Source of the DNA: Danxiaibacter flavus
Lineage (GTDB): Bacteria > Bacteroidota > Bacteroidia > Chitinophagales > Chitinophagaceae
Length of the DNA stretch: 64,000 nucleotides
NCBI RefSeq assembly: GCF_041060425.1
Contig: NZ_JAULBC010000002.1
Coordinates: 310,001 to 374,000 of the forward strand
Reading direction: 5' to 3'
Shown here piece by piece: positions 53,080-62,974 of the stretch. The notes under the pieces are model-generated. The model was not told the DNA's origin. It worked only from the letters and a program-made list of their open reading frames with translations, and made no database searches. Made by a program: the position numbers and the translations under genes. Each line of letters starts with the position of its first letter. Position 1 is the stretch's first letter.

Positions 53080-56000
53080 TTAGTGAGTTGTTATTAACTG
53101 ATGATTTTGTTTGTAGAATTCTCCACTTGTATCTTCCGGATCTAATGACACCGATTTTAGTGACGCCTTTTTTTGTGCCCAGGTGAAAACGTTTGGCAGT
53201 ACCAGCAACGATGTGAAAGTTGATGCAATCAGTCCGCCAATCACGGCCTGACCAAGTGGCGCAACCTGGTCTCCCCCTTCGCCCAAACCACTCGCCATTG
53301 GGATCATACCGGCAACCATTGCAATGCTTGTCATCAATATCGGGCGGATGCGGCTGTTGGCTGCCATCACTGCAGCTTTTGATGCATCACCACATTCCAG
53401 CCTTACGTGCTCCGCATTTGTGATCATTAAGATGGCGTTGGCAACACTTACACCAACACTCATAATAATACCCATATAAGATTGAAGATTTAAAGTAGCA
53501 CCGCATAACAACAGCATAACCAGTGAACCGGCAATAACCGCTGGAATTGTTGAAAGGATCGCCAATGACAATTTAAATGACTGGAAATTGGCAGCCAGTA
53601 AAAGAAATATAACTATGATGGAAACAAGCAACCCTGTTTGTAAACTGCTTAGCGTATCATCTAACAATGACAACTGTCCTTTGGATTCAACCGTTACACC
53701 ACGTGGCGGTTTTTCCATGGAAGACAATGTGCGCGATATATCCTTCCCTGCTGTTCCAAGATCTTTGTTGTAAATATTAGCGGTAATTGTTACAAGCCTG
53801 TTTGGACCTTTTCTGTCGATTTCGCCTGCCATTGTTTCAAAATGGATGCTTGCAACCTGCCCGAGGATTAAGTGTTGATCGCCATTACCAACAGGAGTTT
53901 CCGCAAAGCTGTTTACAGATGTCATCTGGTTCTCAGGAACCTGCACCTGCACCTGGTAGCCAAGACCGGATTTGGGATCAAGCCAGAGATTCTTATCCGT
54001 AAAGCGGCTGGATGATGTTGAAGGGATCAATGAACGTGAGATCTGGTAAGTTGTTGTTCCTAACTGTGCGGCCATTTCCCGGTCAACATTTGCCCGAATA
54101 GCGGGTGAATGCAGCGGTTGCGCAATCTGCACATCTCTTAAATATGAAAATGCTTTCAGGCGTTCCATTATTTTCTTTGCATAGCCTTCGGCATCTCTTA
54201 AATTTTTCGCTCCAACTGAAATTTGAATAGGCGTTGGAGAACCCTGGCTCATAATTTTCTCTACAAGCTCAACAGGTTCAAATGACGCTTTTAATTGTGG
54301 TAGTTCCTTTGCAATATCATTTCGAAGATCTTCCTTCAATGCCGCTATGTTCACCTTGTAATCTTCTTCCATGGCGACCTGCAAAACACCTTCATGCGGA
54401 CCTGATGTGTACAAGAAGATTGGAGCACTACCATAGTTTGCCGGTGTAGTTCCAACAAACGCAGAAGTTATTTTAACGTTTTGCCTGCCTACACGTTTAT
54501 CGATCAGGCTAAGTACTTTCAGCATGTCAAGCTCAGTCTTTTCAAACTGTGTTCCATCCGGTTCTTTGATCCGTAGCTGAAATTGCCCGCTATTAGACTT
54601 AGGTAAAATATCGGTACCTATCAAGGAAAACCCTCCGGCTATAACACCGATCGTAAGTACAAAATATCCGGCAATAACAATTTTTCTCCTGCGCTGCATC
54701 TTTTCCAGGAGCCTGTGATAAAACAATTTAAACTTGTCAAAGCCTTTCACTTTCACAGCTTCTTCGCTACGCAAATGCTGCTCCGTTACCCGTTCTTCAT
54801 ACATTACTTTTTCAACCTCGGCAGTATGGATGCCCTGTTCAGAATTATAATTTACTTTATGCACTTTCAGCATCCAGTTTGCCAATACTGGCACAAGGGT
54901 TTGTGCAAGAATAAAAGAAGCGATCATGGAAAAGCCCACTGCCAGCGCCATCGGCAAAAACATTGATTTAGGTATGCCCTGCATAATAAAAGCGGGTGCA
55001 AACACAGCGAGTATACATAAGGTAATCAGGAATTCAGAAAATACAATCTCCTTACAAGCGTCCCATATAGCCTGCATTTTAGGCTTGTGCATTTCCATGT
55101 GCTGATGAATATTCTCTATGGTAACTGTTGCCTGATCCACCAATATTCCAATAGCAAGTGCGAGGCCACTAAGGGTCATGATATTGATCGTTTGCCCCGC
55201 TATGTTTAAGAAGATAATGCAGGTAAGCAGTGAAAGCGGAATGGTCAATACCACTATAATCACACTGCGCCAATCCCTCAAAAACAAAAGCACCATCAAA
55301 CCGGTAAGCAATGCTCCTAAAGCACCTTCGCTCACAAGATTCTTGATTGCGTTGGTTACATAAACAGACTGATCGAACTCGTAAGATATTTTCACGTCTT
55401 CAGGAATGGAAGCCTGTAGTTTAGGAAGTGATGCTTTTATATTATTTACAACATCCAGTGTTGATGCATCGGCTTTTTTAATTACCGGAATATAAACAGC
55501 TCTTCTGCCATTTATCAATGCATAGCCGGTAGTGATATCAGCAGCATCTTCCACAGTACCAATATCTCTTACAAAAACAGTGGGACCGCTTCCCGTATTG
55601 ATCGGGATATTCAAAAATTCCGAAGGATCTCCTTCGAGTGTATTGAGTGGCGCGATATATGTTTTATCGCCGATGCGCACATTACCTGCAGCTGAAGGCA
55701 TGTTATTACGCGCAACGGCTGCTACAATCTGTTCGGGAGTAAGATTATGACTGCGCATGAGATCAGGATTGATCTTTACAATAATAGTGCGTTGATTGCC
55801 ACCAAAAGCCGGCGGAGAAGCTACTCCCGGGATAGCCGAAAACATCGGCCTTACACGGTTCATCGCCAGATCCTGAATTTCTGCAAGGCTGTGATGCTCA
55901 CTGGAAAATACAAGCTGTCCCACAGGAATACTACTTGCATCAAACCGGATTACCTGTGGTGGAACAGAGCCCGGCGGCAATGAAGCCTGTGCGCGGCTGA

Positions 56001-56337
56001 TATTGGTTGCAATTTCAGCCTGTGCCTGCCCCATATTTGTTCCGGGGTAAAAGGTCACTTTCAGCAAGCACAAACCTTGTGTGCTTTTCATTTCAATATC
56101 CTTTACGCCAGTTACATAAAGGAAGTTGTTTTGATATGTTGCGGCAAAAAAACCGTCCATCTGATCAGGACTAACACCTCCGTAAGGTTGCGCTACATAA
56201 ATTGTGGGTACGTCAAGCGCTGGAAAAATATCCACCTTAATTGTTTTAATAGCCAGCACGGAGAAAAAAACGATGCCCATTACAAGTACAATTACCGTAA
56301 TTGGTTTTCTCAATGCCGATCGTATAATATTCTTCAT
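53080..56337 (-). CDS. RND efflux permease, pump 2, with altered proton-relay residues
   Basis: A 1085-residue RND protein with the usual two sets of six helices and two large periplasmic loops. In TM4 the canonical Asp-Asp pair reads 'GILVDQATVTIENI' (second Asp replaced by Gln). In TM10 the segment 'SVGVSVANAILMITNA' has Ala where AcrB has Lys940. Such changes occur in a separate subgroup of RND permeases. It may use a different proton path or have a different coupling. It is 12 bp downstream of its TolC gene. Confidence 0.94.
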   Translation of the reverse strand: MKNIIRSALRKPITVIVLVMGIVFFSVLAIKTIKVDIFPALDVPTIYVAQPYGGVSPDQMDGFFAATYQNNFLYVTGVKDIEMKSTQGLCLLKVTFYPGTNMGQAQAEIATNISRAQASLPPGSVPPQVIRFDASSIPVGQLVFSSEHHSLAEIQDLAMNRVRPMFSAIPGVASPPAFGGNQRTIIVKINPDLMRSHNLTPEQIVAAVARNNMPSAAGNVRIGDKTYIAPLNTLEGDPSEFLNIPINTGSGPTVFVRDIGTVEDAADITTGYALINGRRAVYIPVIKKADASTLDVVNNIKASLPKLQASIPEDVKISYEFDQSVYVTNAIKNLVSEGALGALLTGLMVLLFLRDWRSVIIVVLTIPLSLLTCIIFLNIAGQTINIMTLSGLALAIGILVDQATVTIENIHQHMEMHKPKMQAIWDACKEIVFSEFLITLCILAVFAPAFIMQGIPKSMFLPMALAVGFSMIASFILAQTLVPVLANWMLKVHKVNYNSEQGIHTAEVEKVMYEERVTEQHLRSEEAVKVKGFDKFKLFYHRLLEKMQRRRKIVIAGYFVLTIGVIAGGFSLIGTDILPKSNSGQFQLRIKEPDGTQFEKTELDMLKVLSLIDKRVGRQNVKITSAFVGTTPANYGSAPIFLYTSGPHEGVLQVAMEEDYKVNIAALKEDLRNDIAKELPQLKASFEPVELVEKIMSQGSPTPIQISVGAKNLRDAEGYAKKIMERLKAFSYLRDVQIAQPLHSPAIRANVDREMAAQLGTTTYQISRSLIPSTSSSRFTDKNLWLDPKSGLGYQVQVQVPENQMTSVNSFAETPVGNGDQHLILGQVASIHFETMAGEIDRKGPNRLVTITANIYNKDLGTAGKDISRTLSSMEKPPRGVTVESKGQLSLLDDTLSSLQTGLLVSIIVIFLLLAANFQSFKLSLAILSTIPAVIAGSLVMLLLCGATLNLQSYMGIIMSVGVSVANAILMITNAEHVRLECGDASKAAVMAANSRIRPILMTSIAMVAGMIPMASGLGEGGDQVAPLGQAVIGGLIASTFTSLLVLPNVFTWAQKKASLKSVSLDPEDTSGEFYKQNHQLITTH

Positions 56338-56349
56338 TAGAATATGTGT

Positions 56350-57717
56350 TTATTGTTGGAGAAAAATTTGAAGATCACCGGTTGCTGCAGCTATCTGCAA
56401 CAGTGAGCGCCACGCGTTATTGTTAGCAACAGCTTTATCAACATCAGAGCGTGTAAGCGCGTACAAAGCCTCCTGCTGTTCTGGCAATGTGGCCAGACCT
56501 GCCTGGTATCTCGCATTGGATTGATTATACGCCTCTAAAGCAGAAGCATATTGAACGGGAGCAACTTTTGTTTGCTGCAGGGACAGCCGGTATTGCAAAT
56601 CCGCATTTTTCAACTGGCGTTGAATGATCTGCTCGTTTTCCTGTAGTTTATATTCTGAAGCTTGTATATCCTGCTTTGCAGCCTGGTATTGTTGCTTGTT
56701 TTTCACGAGTGAAAGAATGTTCCAGTTCAGACCAACTCCAACAAGATAATTATATGCCTGATAAGGCAATCCATCTGAAAGACCACTTTTGTAATCGCCT
56801 GTAGCATTGCTTATCCCTGAGCCCCTGGCCATTCCGGCACCAATAACATCCACATTAGGGAGCACGGATTTTTTTATCATAAGAGAGCGCTGTGTCTGCG
56901 CGTCCACATCCGCCTTTGCAAGCTGAATAACGGGATTGTTGACAACGGAAAGGGAATGACTTTTTAGTGCCACAGGAATATTCTGCAGGTACTGCATCGT
57001 ATCTATAAGAACACTATCCGCGTTAATACCTGTAAGTTGCGAGAGCTGAATTTTCTGGTAGGCCACTTCCTGCTCTCCCTGCAATAAAGCTAACTGAGCA
57101 TTGGCTACTTCTGCATTTGCATGAGATGAATCAGCGCCCGGCAACAATCCCGCGCCTGAACGAGCCAATACATATTCCTGGAAGGCCAGTGCTCTTTGTA
57201 AGTTATCCTTACGTACCTGAACCAGCTTCTGTGCAAGGTCAAGTAAAAGGTATGCGTCTGCTGCTTTAATTTGTTGTTGAAATACTTCATTATCCAGATC
57301 ATTGCGACTGTACTGCAATTTTGATGCAGCATAGTTTACCTGTTGTTTTATTCTTCCGAATGTAAAGGCATGCCAGTTAATGATAAGTGAGCTGATATTT
57401 CCGGCAATTGGTGTATATATATTCTGAGGTCTGATGCCGCCGGATGTCGACAATACAGTACCGTTATTTGAATAACTAATTCCGTTAATCCCATTATCCG
57501 TTGCATAACTAAACTGTTGCGCAACAGTAAGTTCGGGCAGATAATCTTTTTTGCCTGCGTTCAGTGTATATTGAGCCGATTGCACCAGCGAGGCTTTCAT
57601 TTTTATTGATGGATAGTTGTCACGTACTTTCTGCAAAGCATCCTTCAAACTCAATATCTGCTGAGCATACGAGCGAACACAGATCAGCAAAATGACTGAA
57701 ACAAATACTCTTTTCAT
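56350..57717 (-). CDS. TolC-family outer-membrane channel, pump 2
   Basis: A 455-residue outer-membrane efflux protein with a signal peptide (MKRVFVSVILLICVRSYAQ). OEP repeats start with 'LSLKDALQKVRDNYPSIKMKASLVQSA' and 'HSLSVVNNPVIQLAKADVDAQT', with coiled helices after each. First gene of the pump 2 operon. A small exported-protein gene lies 161 bp upstream on the same strand. Confidence 0.94.
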   Translation of the reverse strand: MKRVFVSVILLICVRSYAQQILSLKDALQKVRDNYPSIKMKASLVQSAQYTLNAGKKDYLPELTVAQQFSYATDNGINGISYSNNGTVLSTSGGIRPQNIYTPIAGNISSLIINWHAFTFGRIKQQVNYAASKLQYSRNDLDNEVFQQQIKAADAYLLLDLAQKLVQVRKDNLQRALAFQEYVLARSGAGLLPGADSSHANAEVANAQLALLQGEQEVAYQKIQLSQLTGINADSVLIDTMQYLQNIPVALKSHSLSVVNNPVIQLAKADVDAQTQRSLMIKKSVLPNVDVIGAGMARGSGISNATGDYKSGLSDGLPYQAYNYLVGVGLNWNILSLVKNKQQYQAAKQDIQASEYKLQENEQIIQRQLKNADLQYRLSLQQTKVAPVQYASALEAYNQSNARYQAGLATLPEQQEALYALTRSDVDKAVANNNAWRSLLQIAAATGDLQIFLQQ

Positions 57718-57878
57718 CCCTGATTATTTATTTTTTCACAGCTGAATTATGCCACGATAGAATTTCAGCCACATTAGGGCACGGACAATTCAATCATAGC
57801 CAATTCAAGCGATAAGTGATAACAACGAAATTTTACGCCTTGAAGAGAGGCGCACATTGGTGTGAACAAGAGTGAAAA

Positions 57879-58265
57879 TCAGATAAGAAAAACAGATATG
57901 GGCAGGTAATGATGGTTATCCGGTTTGACCTGAAAACGTGTAAGAAGGTCAGTCTTCTGCATGAAGCGGTGAAAGAATGCGCTTGCAGACATTTCGGCGA
58001 TAACATTACGATCCATCTTGCATAAGGATCTTACAGAAGGCATCAACAGTTTCTTTGTATAGCAAGCATTTTCTTCTGCAGCCAGCTCGGCAACATCAAA
58101 TTCGTTGTTTCTTTTCTTAACTGCCTTCTGAACAAAAATGCTTTCTGTACCTACCGCTCTCATTACTTTTAACAGTATTGGATTGTGGCTTAGCGCAGGA
58201 CGAACAATAACGGCCAAAACCGCTATAATTGCTATTGTGATGCTAAACCTTTTTTTCCAACTCAT
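57879..58265 (-). CDS. Hypothetical exported protein upstream of pump 2
   Basis: A 128-residue protein with a signal peptide or single membrane anchor ('FSITIAIIAVLAVIVRPALS', about 7-26). The rest is charged and probably helical, with Cys68 and Cys82. No family is recognised. It may be the first gene of the pump 2 transcript, though the 161-bp gap makes this uncertain. Confidence 0.6.
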   Translation of the reverse strand: MSWKKRFSITIAIIAVLAVIVRPALSHNPILLKVMRAVGTESIFVQKAVKKRNNEFDVAELAAEENACYTKKLLMPSVRSLCKMDRNVIAEMSASAFFHRFMQKTDLLTRFQVKPDNHHYLPISVFLI

Positions 58266-58424
58266 GTTATAAAATTTCCGGCAAGTACTAAATCGGAGGT
58301 ATCAAATATACAATTCAGGACGATTGAAAATACTTTAGCTGCAAGGTATTTTTTGATTAGGCACACCAAATTTAAATGCAAGCGGTTATATGTTAAATGA
58401 TAATTTTGTTAAATAGTGAGGAAG

Positions 58425-58556
58425 GCTTGAGGTGTGAGGCGTAAGGTGCGAGGCATGAGGTATAAGGTGTGAGGAGTGAGGCGTAAGGCTTGACGTTTGA
58501 AACCCGATACCTGAAACCTGATACCTCACACCTGATACCTGATACCTCACACCTCA
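58425..58556. repeat. Word array, family C, between divergent genes
   Basis: Left arm 58425-58493 (GGCTTGAGGTGTGAGGCGTA and so on) runs straight into right arm 58500-58556 (ACCCGATACCTGAAACCTGA and so on), with almost no spacer. It ends 12 bp before the LacI start codon, so the lacI leader consists largely of array sequence. Confidence 0.9.
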
Positions 58557-58568
58557 CCCATCTAACTT

Positions 58569-59579
58569 ATGAACAAAAAAGTGTCTTTAAAAGATATTGC
58601 CCAAAAGGTTGGAGTATCAACTGCCCTTGTCTCTTATGTACTAAACGATAAGCGGCAAAACCGTGTGGGGAAAGACCTTGCAAAGAAAATTAAAAAAACT
58701 GCTACTACACTTAATTACCGGCCCAACCAGATTGCAAAAAGCCTTAAGACAAATAAAACCAATACCATTGGATTAATTGTGGCTGACATTTCAAATCCGT
58801 TTTCATCGCAGATAGCACGGGCAATTGAGGATGAGGCCGAAAAGAATGATTATACCGTAATACTTGGCAGTTCTGGAGAAAATGCAGAAAAATCAGCCAA
58901 GCTGATCAATATTTTCCTCGAAAGACAGGTTGATGGCATCATCATATGCCCGGTTGAGAATACACAAGCCCAGGTACGTTATCTTCATAAAATAAATATT
59001 CCCTTCGTATTGCTCGACCGCTATTTTCCTGAAGTAAAGGCCAACCACGTGAGTGTTAACAATTTTGGGGCAGCTTACATGGCCGTTGATCACCTTATTA
59101 AGCAAGGCTATAGAAATATTGGCATGATTGCTTACAAGACTTCGCTCGTGCATTTACAGGAACGTACGCGTGGATATATCGAGGCACTCAGAAATAATAA
59201 ACAATCCTTCAAAAAAAGCCGCCTGAAAGAATTGAAAATGGGTTGCACCCAACAAGAGGTAGAAAAAGCTATTGATCAATTATTGAAGCAGCCGGTTGAT
59301 GCACTGTTTTTCACATCCAACACATTGGCTAGTTGTGGCATTAAATACATTAATAAGCTGCATATTCAGGTTCCCAATGATCTGGGTATTGTAAGCTTTG
59401 ACGAAACAGAAGCAGCGGATCTGTTTTATGCACCCCTCACCTACATTAAACAACCCATTGATGAAATGGGCAAGCAATCGCTGCATATTCTTCTTGATAA
59501 AATATCCGGCAAAAAGAAAATGATCACATCTAACATTGATGGTGAATTGATTGTACAACGATCATCGGTTTTGGAATAA
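58569..59579 (+). CDS. LacI-family transcriptional regulator
   Basis: A 336-residue repressor. The helix-turn-helix and hinge are at 1-60 ('VSLKDIAQKVGVSTALVSYVLNDKRQNRVGKDLAKKIKKTA', 'NYRPNQIAKSLK'). The periplasmic-binding-protein-like sugar domain follows ('TIGLIVADISNPFSSQIARAIEDEA', 'GIVSFDETEAADLFYAPLTYIKQP'). It probably senses a sugar or sugar phosphate. A matching palindromic operator is found at 51194-51211. It lies 43 bp upstream of the MBL-fold gene. Confidence 0.95.
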   Translation: MNKKVSLKDIAQKVGVSTALVSYVLNDKRQNRVGKDLAKKIKKTATTLNYRPNQIAKSLKTNKTNTIGLIVADISNPFSSQIARAIEDEAEKNDYTVILGSSGENAEKSAKLINIFLERQVDGIIICPVENTQAQVRYLHKINIPFVLLDRYFPEVKANHVSVNNFGAAYMAVDHLIKQGYRNIGMIAYKTSLVHLQERTRGYIEALRNNKQSFKKSRLKELKMGCTQQEVEKAIDQLLKQPVDALFFTSNTLASCGIKYINKLHIQVPNDLGIVSFDETEAADLFYAPLTYIKQPIDEMGKQSLHILLDKISGKKKMITSNIDGELIVQRSSVLE

Positions 59580-59622
59580 ATATCATTCCCAAATTCAAAA
59601 AAATCAAATTTCTTTGCATTAA

Positions 59623-60429
59623 ATGTCTTTATCTATCGCATCATTGAATTCGGGCAGCAACGGCAACTGTTATTATATCGGGAATAACAGGAATGCCGTA
59701 CTTATTGATGCCGGCATCTCTTGCCGGGAAACTGAAAAAAGAATGAAGCGTATTGGCCTGGATATTAAAAAAGTCAGGGCGATTTTTATTTCACACGAAC
59801 ATACAGATCATATCAGGGGAGTTGCCGTGTTGGCAAATAAATACAATCTGCCTGTTTATATCACGGAACCCACACTGCAAAACGGAGGTCTTGCATTGAG
59901 CCGGGAAAGTGTTTTTTCCTTCAAAGCGTATGAGCCTGTATGCATTGATGAAATCACCATTACAGCCTTTCCAAAGTTTCACGATGCCGCTGAACCACAT
60001 AGTTTCGTTGTTGCTTCCGATGATATCCGTATAGGTGTTTTTACCGATATTGGGGCGCCCTGCGAACATGTGATCAGGCATTTTCAACAATGCCACGCGG
60101 CTTTTCTTGAAGCCAACTACGACGAGTTGATGTTGGAAAATGGCCGCTATCCCATTTACCTGAAGAACCGCATACGTGGCGGAAAGGGGCATTTATCCAA
60201 TTCTCAGGCACTTGCATTATTTACAATCCATCGACCGACATTTATGAGCCATCTTCTCCTCTCCCATCTCTCCAAAGACAATAACGATCCTGAACTTGTT
60301 TTAAACCTGTTTCAAAAGCACGCTAACGGCACCCGCATTGTTGTTGCATCCCGCTATGAAGAAAGTGAAGTGTATACTATCGGCGGCAGCGTAAAGGCGG
60401 CAAAAGCAATTCAACTGGAACTGTATTAG
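59623..60429 (+). CDS. MBL-fold metallo-hydrolase, YycJ/WalJ-like
   Basis: A 268-residue cytoplasmic metallo-beta-lactamase-fold protein. The metal motif 'ISHEHTDH' (about 56-63) and 'FPKFHDA' and 'GVFTDIGAP' give the usual ligands; 'SLNSGSNGNCYYIGNNRNAVLIDAGIS' at the N-terminus is the YycJ pattern. YycJ-type proteins are reported as 5'-3' DNA exonucleases and are linked to DNA repair or cell-wall control. The gene follows lacI by 43 bp but functional linkage is doubtful. Confidence 0.9.
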   Translation: MSLSIASLNSGSNGNCYYIGNNRNAVLIDAGISCRETEKRMKRIGLDIKKVRAIFISHEHTDHIRGVAVLANKYNLPVYITEPTLQNGGLALSRESVFSFKAYEPVCIDEITITAFPKFHDAAEPHSFVVASDDIRIGVFTDIGAPCEHVIRHFQQCHAAFLEANYDELMLENGRYPIYLKNRIRGGKGHLSNSQALALFTIHRPTFMSHLLLSHLSKDNNDPELVLNLFQKHANGTRIVVASRYEESEVYTIGGSVKAAKAIQLELY

Positions 60430-60599
60430 AAAGTAAAAATTCAAAAGTAAAAATAAAAAAAGGGTACGGTGGAAACAATGTGAGGGATCTTGATGAGGTT
60501 GTATTTGATCATGCGATCAAAATACTCTCTTGATATCAATAATCCTCTCCGAATTACAACAGCTTCTTTTGACTTTTTACTTTTGAATTTTGATTTTTA
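60430..60599. repeat. Word array, family H, between convergent genes
   Basis: Left arm 60430-60458 (AAAGTAAAAATTCAAAAGTA and so on). Right arm 60566-60599 (TTTTGACTTTTTACTTTTGA and so on), which includes the stop codon of the 144-residue membrane-protein gene. The spacer of about 107 bp shows no gene. Confidence 0.85.
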
Positions 60600-61031
60600 T
60601 AGTACGTTTTCTTCGAATTTTTTATTCCCTGACAAATATGGAATAAGGATTGAAGCGCATAATCCAATAATGACGATCATTCCAAGTAACAATCCTCTGA
60701 ACTGCACAGTGAGTTGATGGATCGGAGAACGTTCAACGCCTTCTCCTTTAACGATCAGATACACAGTAAGGATCACAAATAATCCAATGAATATTATACT
60801 TCCTTTTTTTATTTTGTTTTTAAAAACAAAATAAAGCATACCACAAACGAGCAGAAGTATGTGACAAGCTATAATTATAGAAGGAACATTAATGATTGCT
60901 GACATAGTAAACCCGGTATTCAGCCTGTAAAAGAAATCGTAAGCAAGACATGCCAATGTGGCCATCAGGCCAGCAAATAATCCTGTCAGTACGGCCTTTG
61001 AAAAACCTGTTTGTTGATAATCGTAATTCAT
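60597..61031 (-). CDS. Hypothetical four-helix membrane protein
   Basis: A 144-residue integral membrane protein with four predicted helices (about 15-33, 42-62, 72-90 and 110-133). No conserved motif is recognised; it resembles short DUF4199- or DUF5687-free hypothetical membrane proteins only in size. It is 122 bp downstream of the ClC gene on the other side of a gap and is not clearly in an operon with it. Confidence 0.7.
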   Translation of the reverse strand: MNYDYQQTGFSKAVLTGLFAGLMATLACLAYDFFYRLNTGFTMSAIINVPSIIIACHILLLVCGMLYFVFKNKIKKGSIIFIGLFVILTVYLIVKGEGVERSPIHQLTVQFRGLLLGMIVIIGLCASILIPYLSGNKKFEENVL

Positions 61032-61153
61032 GCTTTTTATTTTGAAGATTAAATAATTATCCTTTTGCTATGAAGCCATCAGACTTAATTTATGTACAGA
61101 AAAAGAAAGCGTGATCATTAATATCTGCAACAAGGTTTATACAATTTCCGCTC

Positions 61154-62833
61154 TTACGCTTTATTCATTATTCTGCGTCCCCTCACCAACAGCCTTTTTA
61201 TATGCTTGGGTGAATTATAACTGTGCTGCAGTTCTTTTTGCCTGCTATAGTGCTTTACAATGGCAGACGAAGTAAGCTTCCCCATTATTTTCTGATCTGG
61301 TGTATTCGACACTACAGCGACCGCATCGGTTTCATAACGACCCATTACTTCCATACAAAAGCTAAGATCATCTGTTGCATACACAAATGGCAGTCCGTTA
61401 TAATCATTATCGGCAGCAACAGTTATCAGGTCCTTAGCCCTTGCATGCTTTAATAGATCAGCTTCGTACTCGTCGGGCGTACTTACACCTCTGCGTTGAA
61501 TTTTCTCGGTCATAATGCTACCCTTCATCATAAAGAATGAAACGAAATATGCAGCAGCACAAGCCGCCAGCAATGGCAACAATCCGTTCGATTGGCCAGT
61601 CGTTTCCAATGCAAACACGATAGAAGTGAGTAATGCTCTTGAGGCACCGGCAAACATTGCAGCCATTCCAATTAAGGCAGCTGTAGCAAGGTTAATCTGC
61701 AGTGAAGGAAACATGTTGAGTAAAGCCACACCTAATAGGGCACCCAAAGCCCCGCCTATGGTAAATAACGGAGCCAGGGTACCGCCTGATGTACCACTGC
61801 CAAGAGAAATTACCCATGATATATATTTCAAAAAGCAAAGTGATATCAATAATGTCAGCGGAAGTTTTCCGCTTAACAGGTGCTGAATATTTTCATAACC
61901 TACACCCATGGTGAAAGGAGCAAAATATCCAACAATGCCTACAGCAATTGCGCCTATGGCAGGCCACCACATCCAGTGAATGGGCAACTTTTCAAACGCA
62001 TCTTCAACGGCATAAACTGATTTGGAGATCAGCGAAGCTATAACACCGATGACCAAGCCCATTGCGGCATATATAATTAACGATCCCCCCGATGCGACTG
62101 GAATTGCTGACATTGCAAACACCGGCGATGAGCCAAATAACAAGAGGTGCATGGCTGCACCGGTAACACAGGCCAATGCGACAGGAATAATTGATTTGGG
62201 AGAAAACTCAAACAACAATAATTCAATGGCAAGCAATACGGCAGCCAGAGGGCTTCCAAATATGGCTGACATACCGGCGCAGGCTCCGGCACTTAAAATA
62301 ATTTTTCTTTCCGAAGCCGAGATGTGCATGATCTGACCTGTAAACGAACCAAATGCACCACCTGTAGCTATTATAGGGCCTTCCGCACCGAAAGGTCCGC
62401 CCGTACCGATGGAAATGGCTGCGGACAAGGGCTTTAAGAAAGTAATGCTTGGTGGTATTTTACTGTCATCAAGAATAATTTTTTCCATTGCTTCCGGTAT
62501 ACCGTGTCCACGGATAGCTTTAGACCCGTAACGCGCTATAAAGCCAACTATAATACTGCCGGCAACCGGAATAAATATCACCGCCAAGCCTAGTCCGTTA
62601 CGTGCGGGACTTGCCGGCTCTATTGAAAACTTTCCATAAAATGCGAGGTTTGTAATAAGATCGATAAGATAAACCAATAGCCTGGCAACAAAACCAATAA
62701 CTATTGCATTTAAGATTGCCTGAAGACTCAGGTAAAGAACCCGTTTGTTAACAAGCGATTGCTTTTTAATTTTTTGGGCCGGAAAAATATTCAATGAGGT
62801 TGATAAAGGAATCTGATCACTGTTCTGACGCAT
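61154..62833 (-). CDS. ClC-family chloride channel or H+/Cl- exchanger
   Basis: A 559-residue membrane protein. ClC signatures are complete: the selectivity motif 'GSGTSGGTLAP', the gating-glutamate segment 'GTGGPFGAEGPIIATGG', and 'GMSAIFGSPLAAVLLAIELL'. The retained gating Glu allows an exchanger function. About 100 residues follow the last helix, forming a single incomplete CBS-like segment. I use the ATG at 62833; a TTG at 62857 lies over the promoter. Divergent from the Crp/Fnr regulator. Confidence 0.94.
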   Translation of the reverse strand: MRQNSDQIPLSTSLNIFPAQKIKKQSLVNKRVLYLSLQAILNAIVIGFVARLLVYLIDLITNLAFYGKFSIEPASPARNGLGLAVIFIPVAGSIIVGFIARYGSKAIRGHGIPEAMEKIILDDSKIPPSITFLKPLSAAISIGTGGPFGAEGPIIATGGAFGSFTGQIMHISASERKIILSAGACAGMSAIFGSPLAAVLLAIELLLFEFSPKSIIPVALACVTGAAMHLLLFGSSPVFAMSAIPVASGGSLIIYAAMGLVIGVIASLISKSVYAVEDAFEKLPIHWMWWPAIGAIAVGIVGYFAPFTMGVGYENIQHLLSGKLPLTLLISLCFLKYISWVISLGSGTSGGTLAPLFTIGGALGALLGVALLNMFPSLQINLATAALIGMAAMFAGASRALLTSIVFALETTGQSNGLLPLLAACAAAYFVSFFMMKGSIMTEKIQRRGVSTPDEYEADLLKHARAKDLITVAADNDYNGLPFVYATDDLSFCMEVMGRYETDAVAVVSNTPDQKIMGKLTSSAIVKHYSRQKELQHSYNSPKHIKRLLVRGRRIMNKA

Positions 62834-62854
62834 TTGTGAAATTCTAATTTTTAG

Positions 62855-62862
62855 CAAAAGTA
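62855..62862 (-). promoter_or_regulatory. Putative -7 box of the ClC gene
   Basis: CAAAAGTA on the plus strand reads TACTTTTG on the minus strand, fitting TAnnTTTG, 22 bp upstream of the ATG. One arm of the long inverted repeat abuts it at 62861. Confidence 0.5.
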
Positions 62863-62929
62863 TTGTTTAATTAATATTTATTAGTCATATTTTATTTTTT
62901 TTTACGACAAAAATATTAATTAAACAATA
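62861..62929. promoter_or_regulatory. Long inverted repeat between ClC and Crp/Fnr genes
   Basis: TATTGTTTAATTAATATTT (62861-62879) is repeated as its exact complement at 62911-62929, with a 31-bp spacer. Each arm is itself a loose dyad (ATATT...AATAT). The position between divergent genes, one of them a regulator, suggests a two-site operator. Confidence 0.6.
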
Positions 62930-62974
62930 TTTTAAGAGGTAGCAACATTAAAATAAAAAACGTATTATTGGCCC

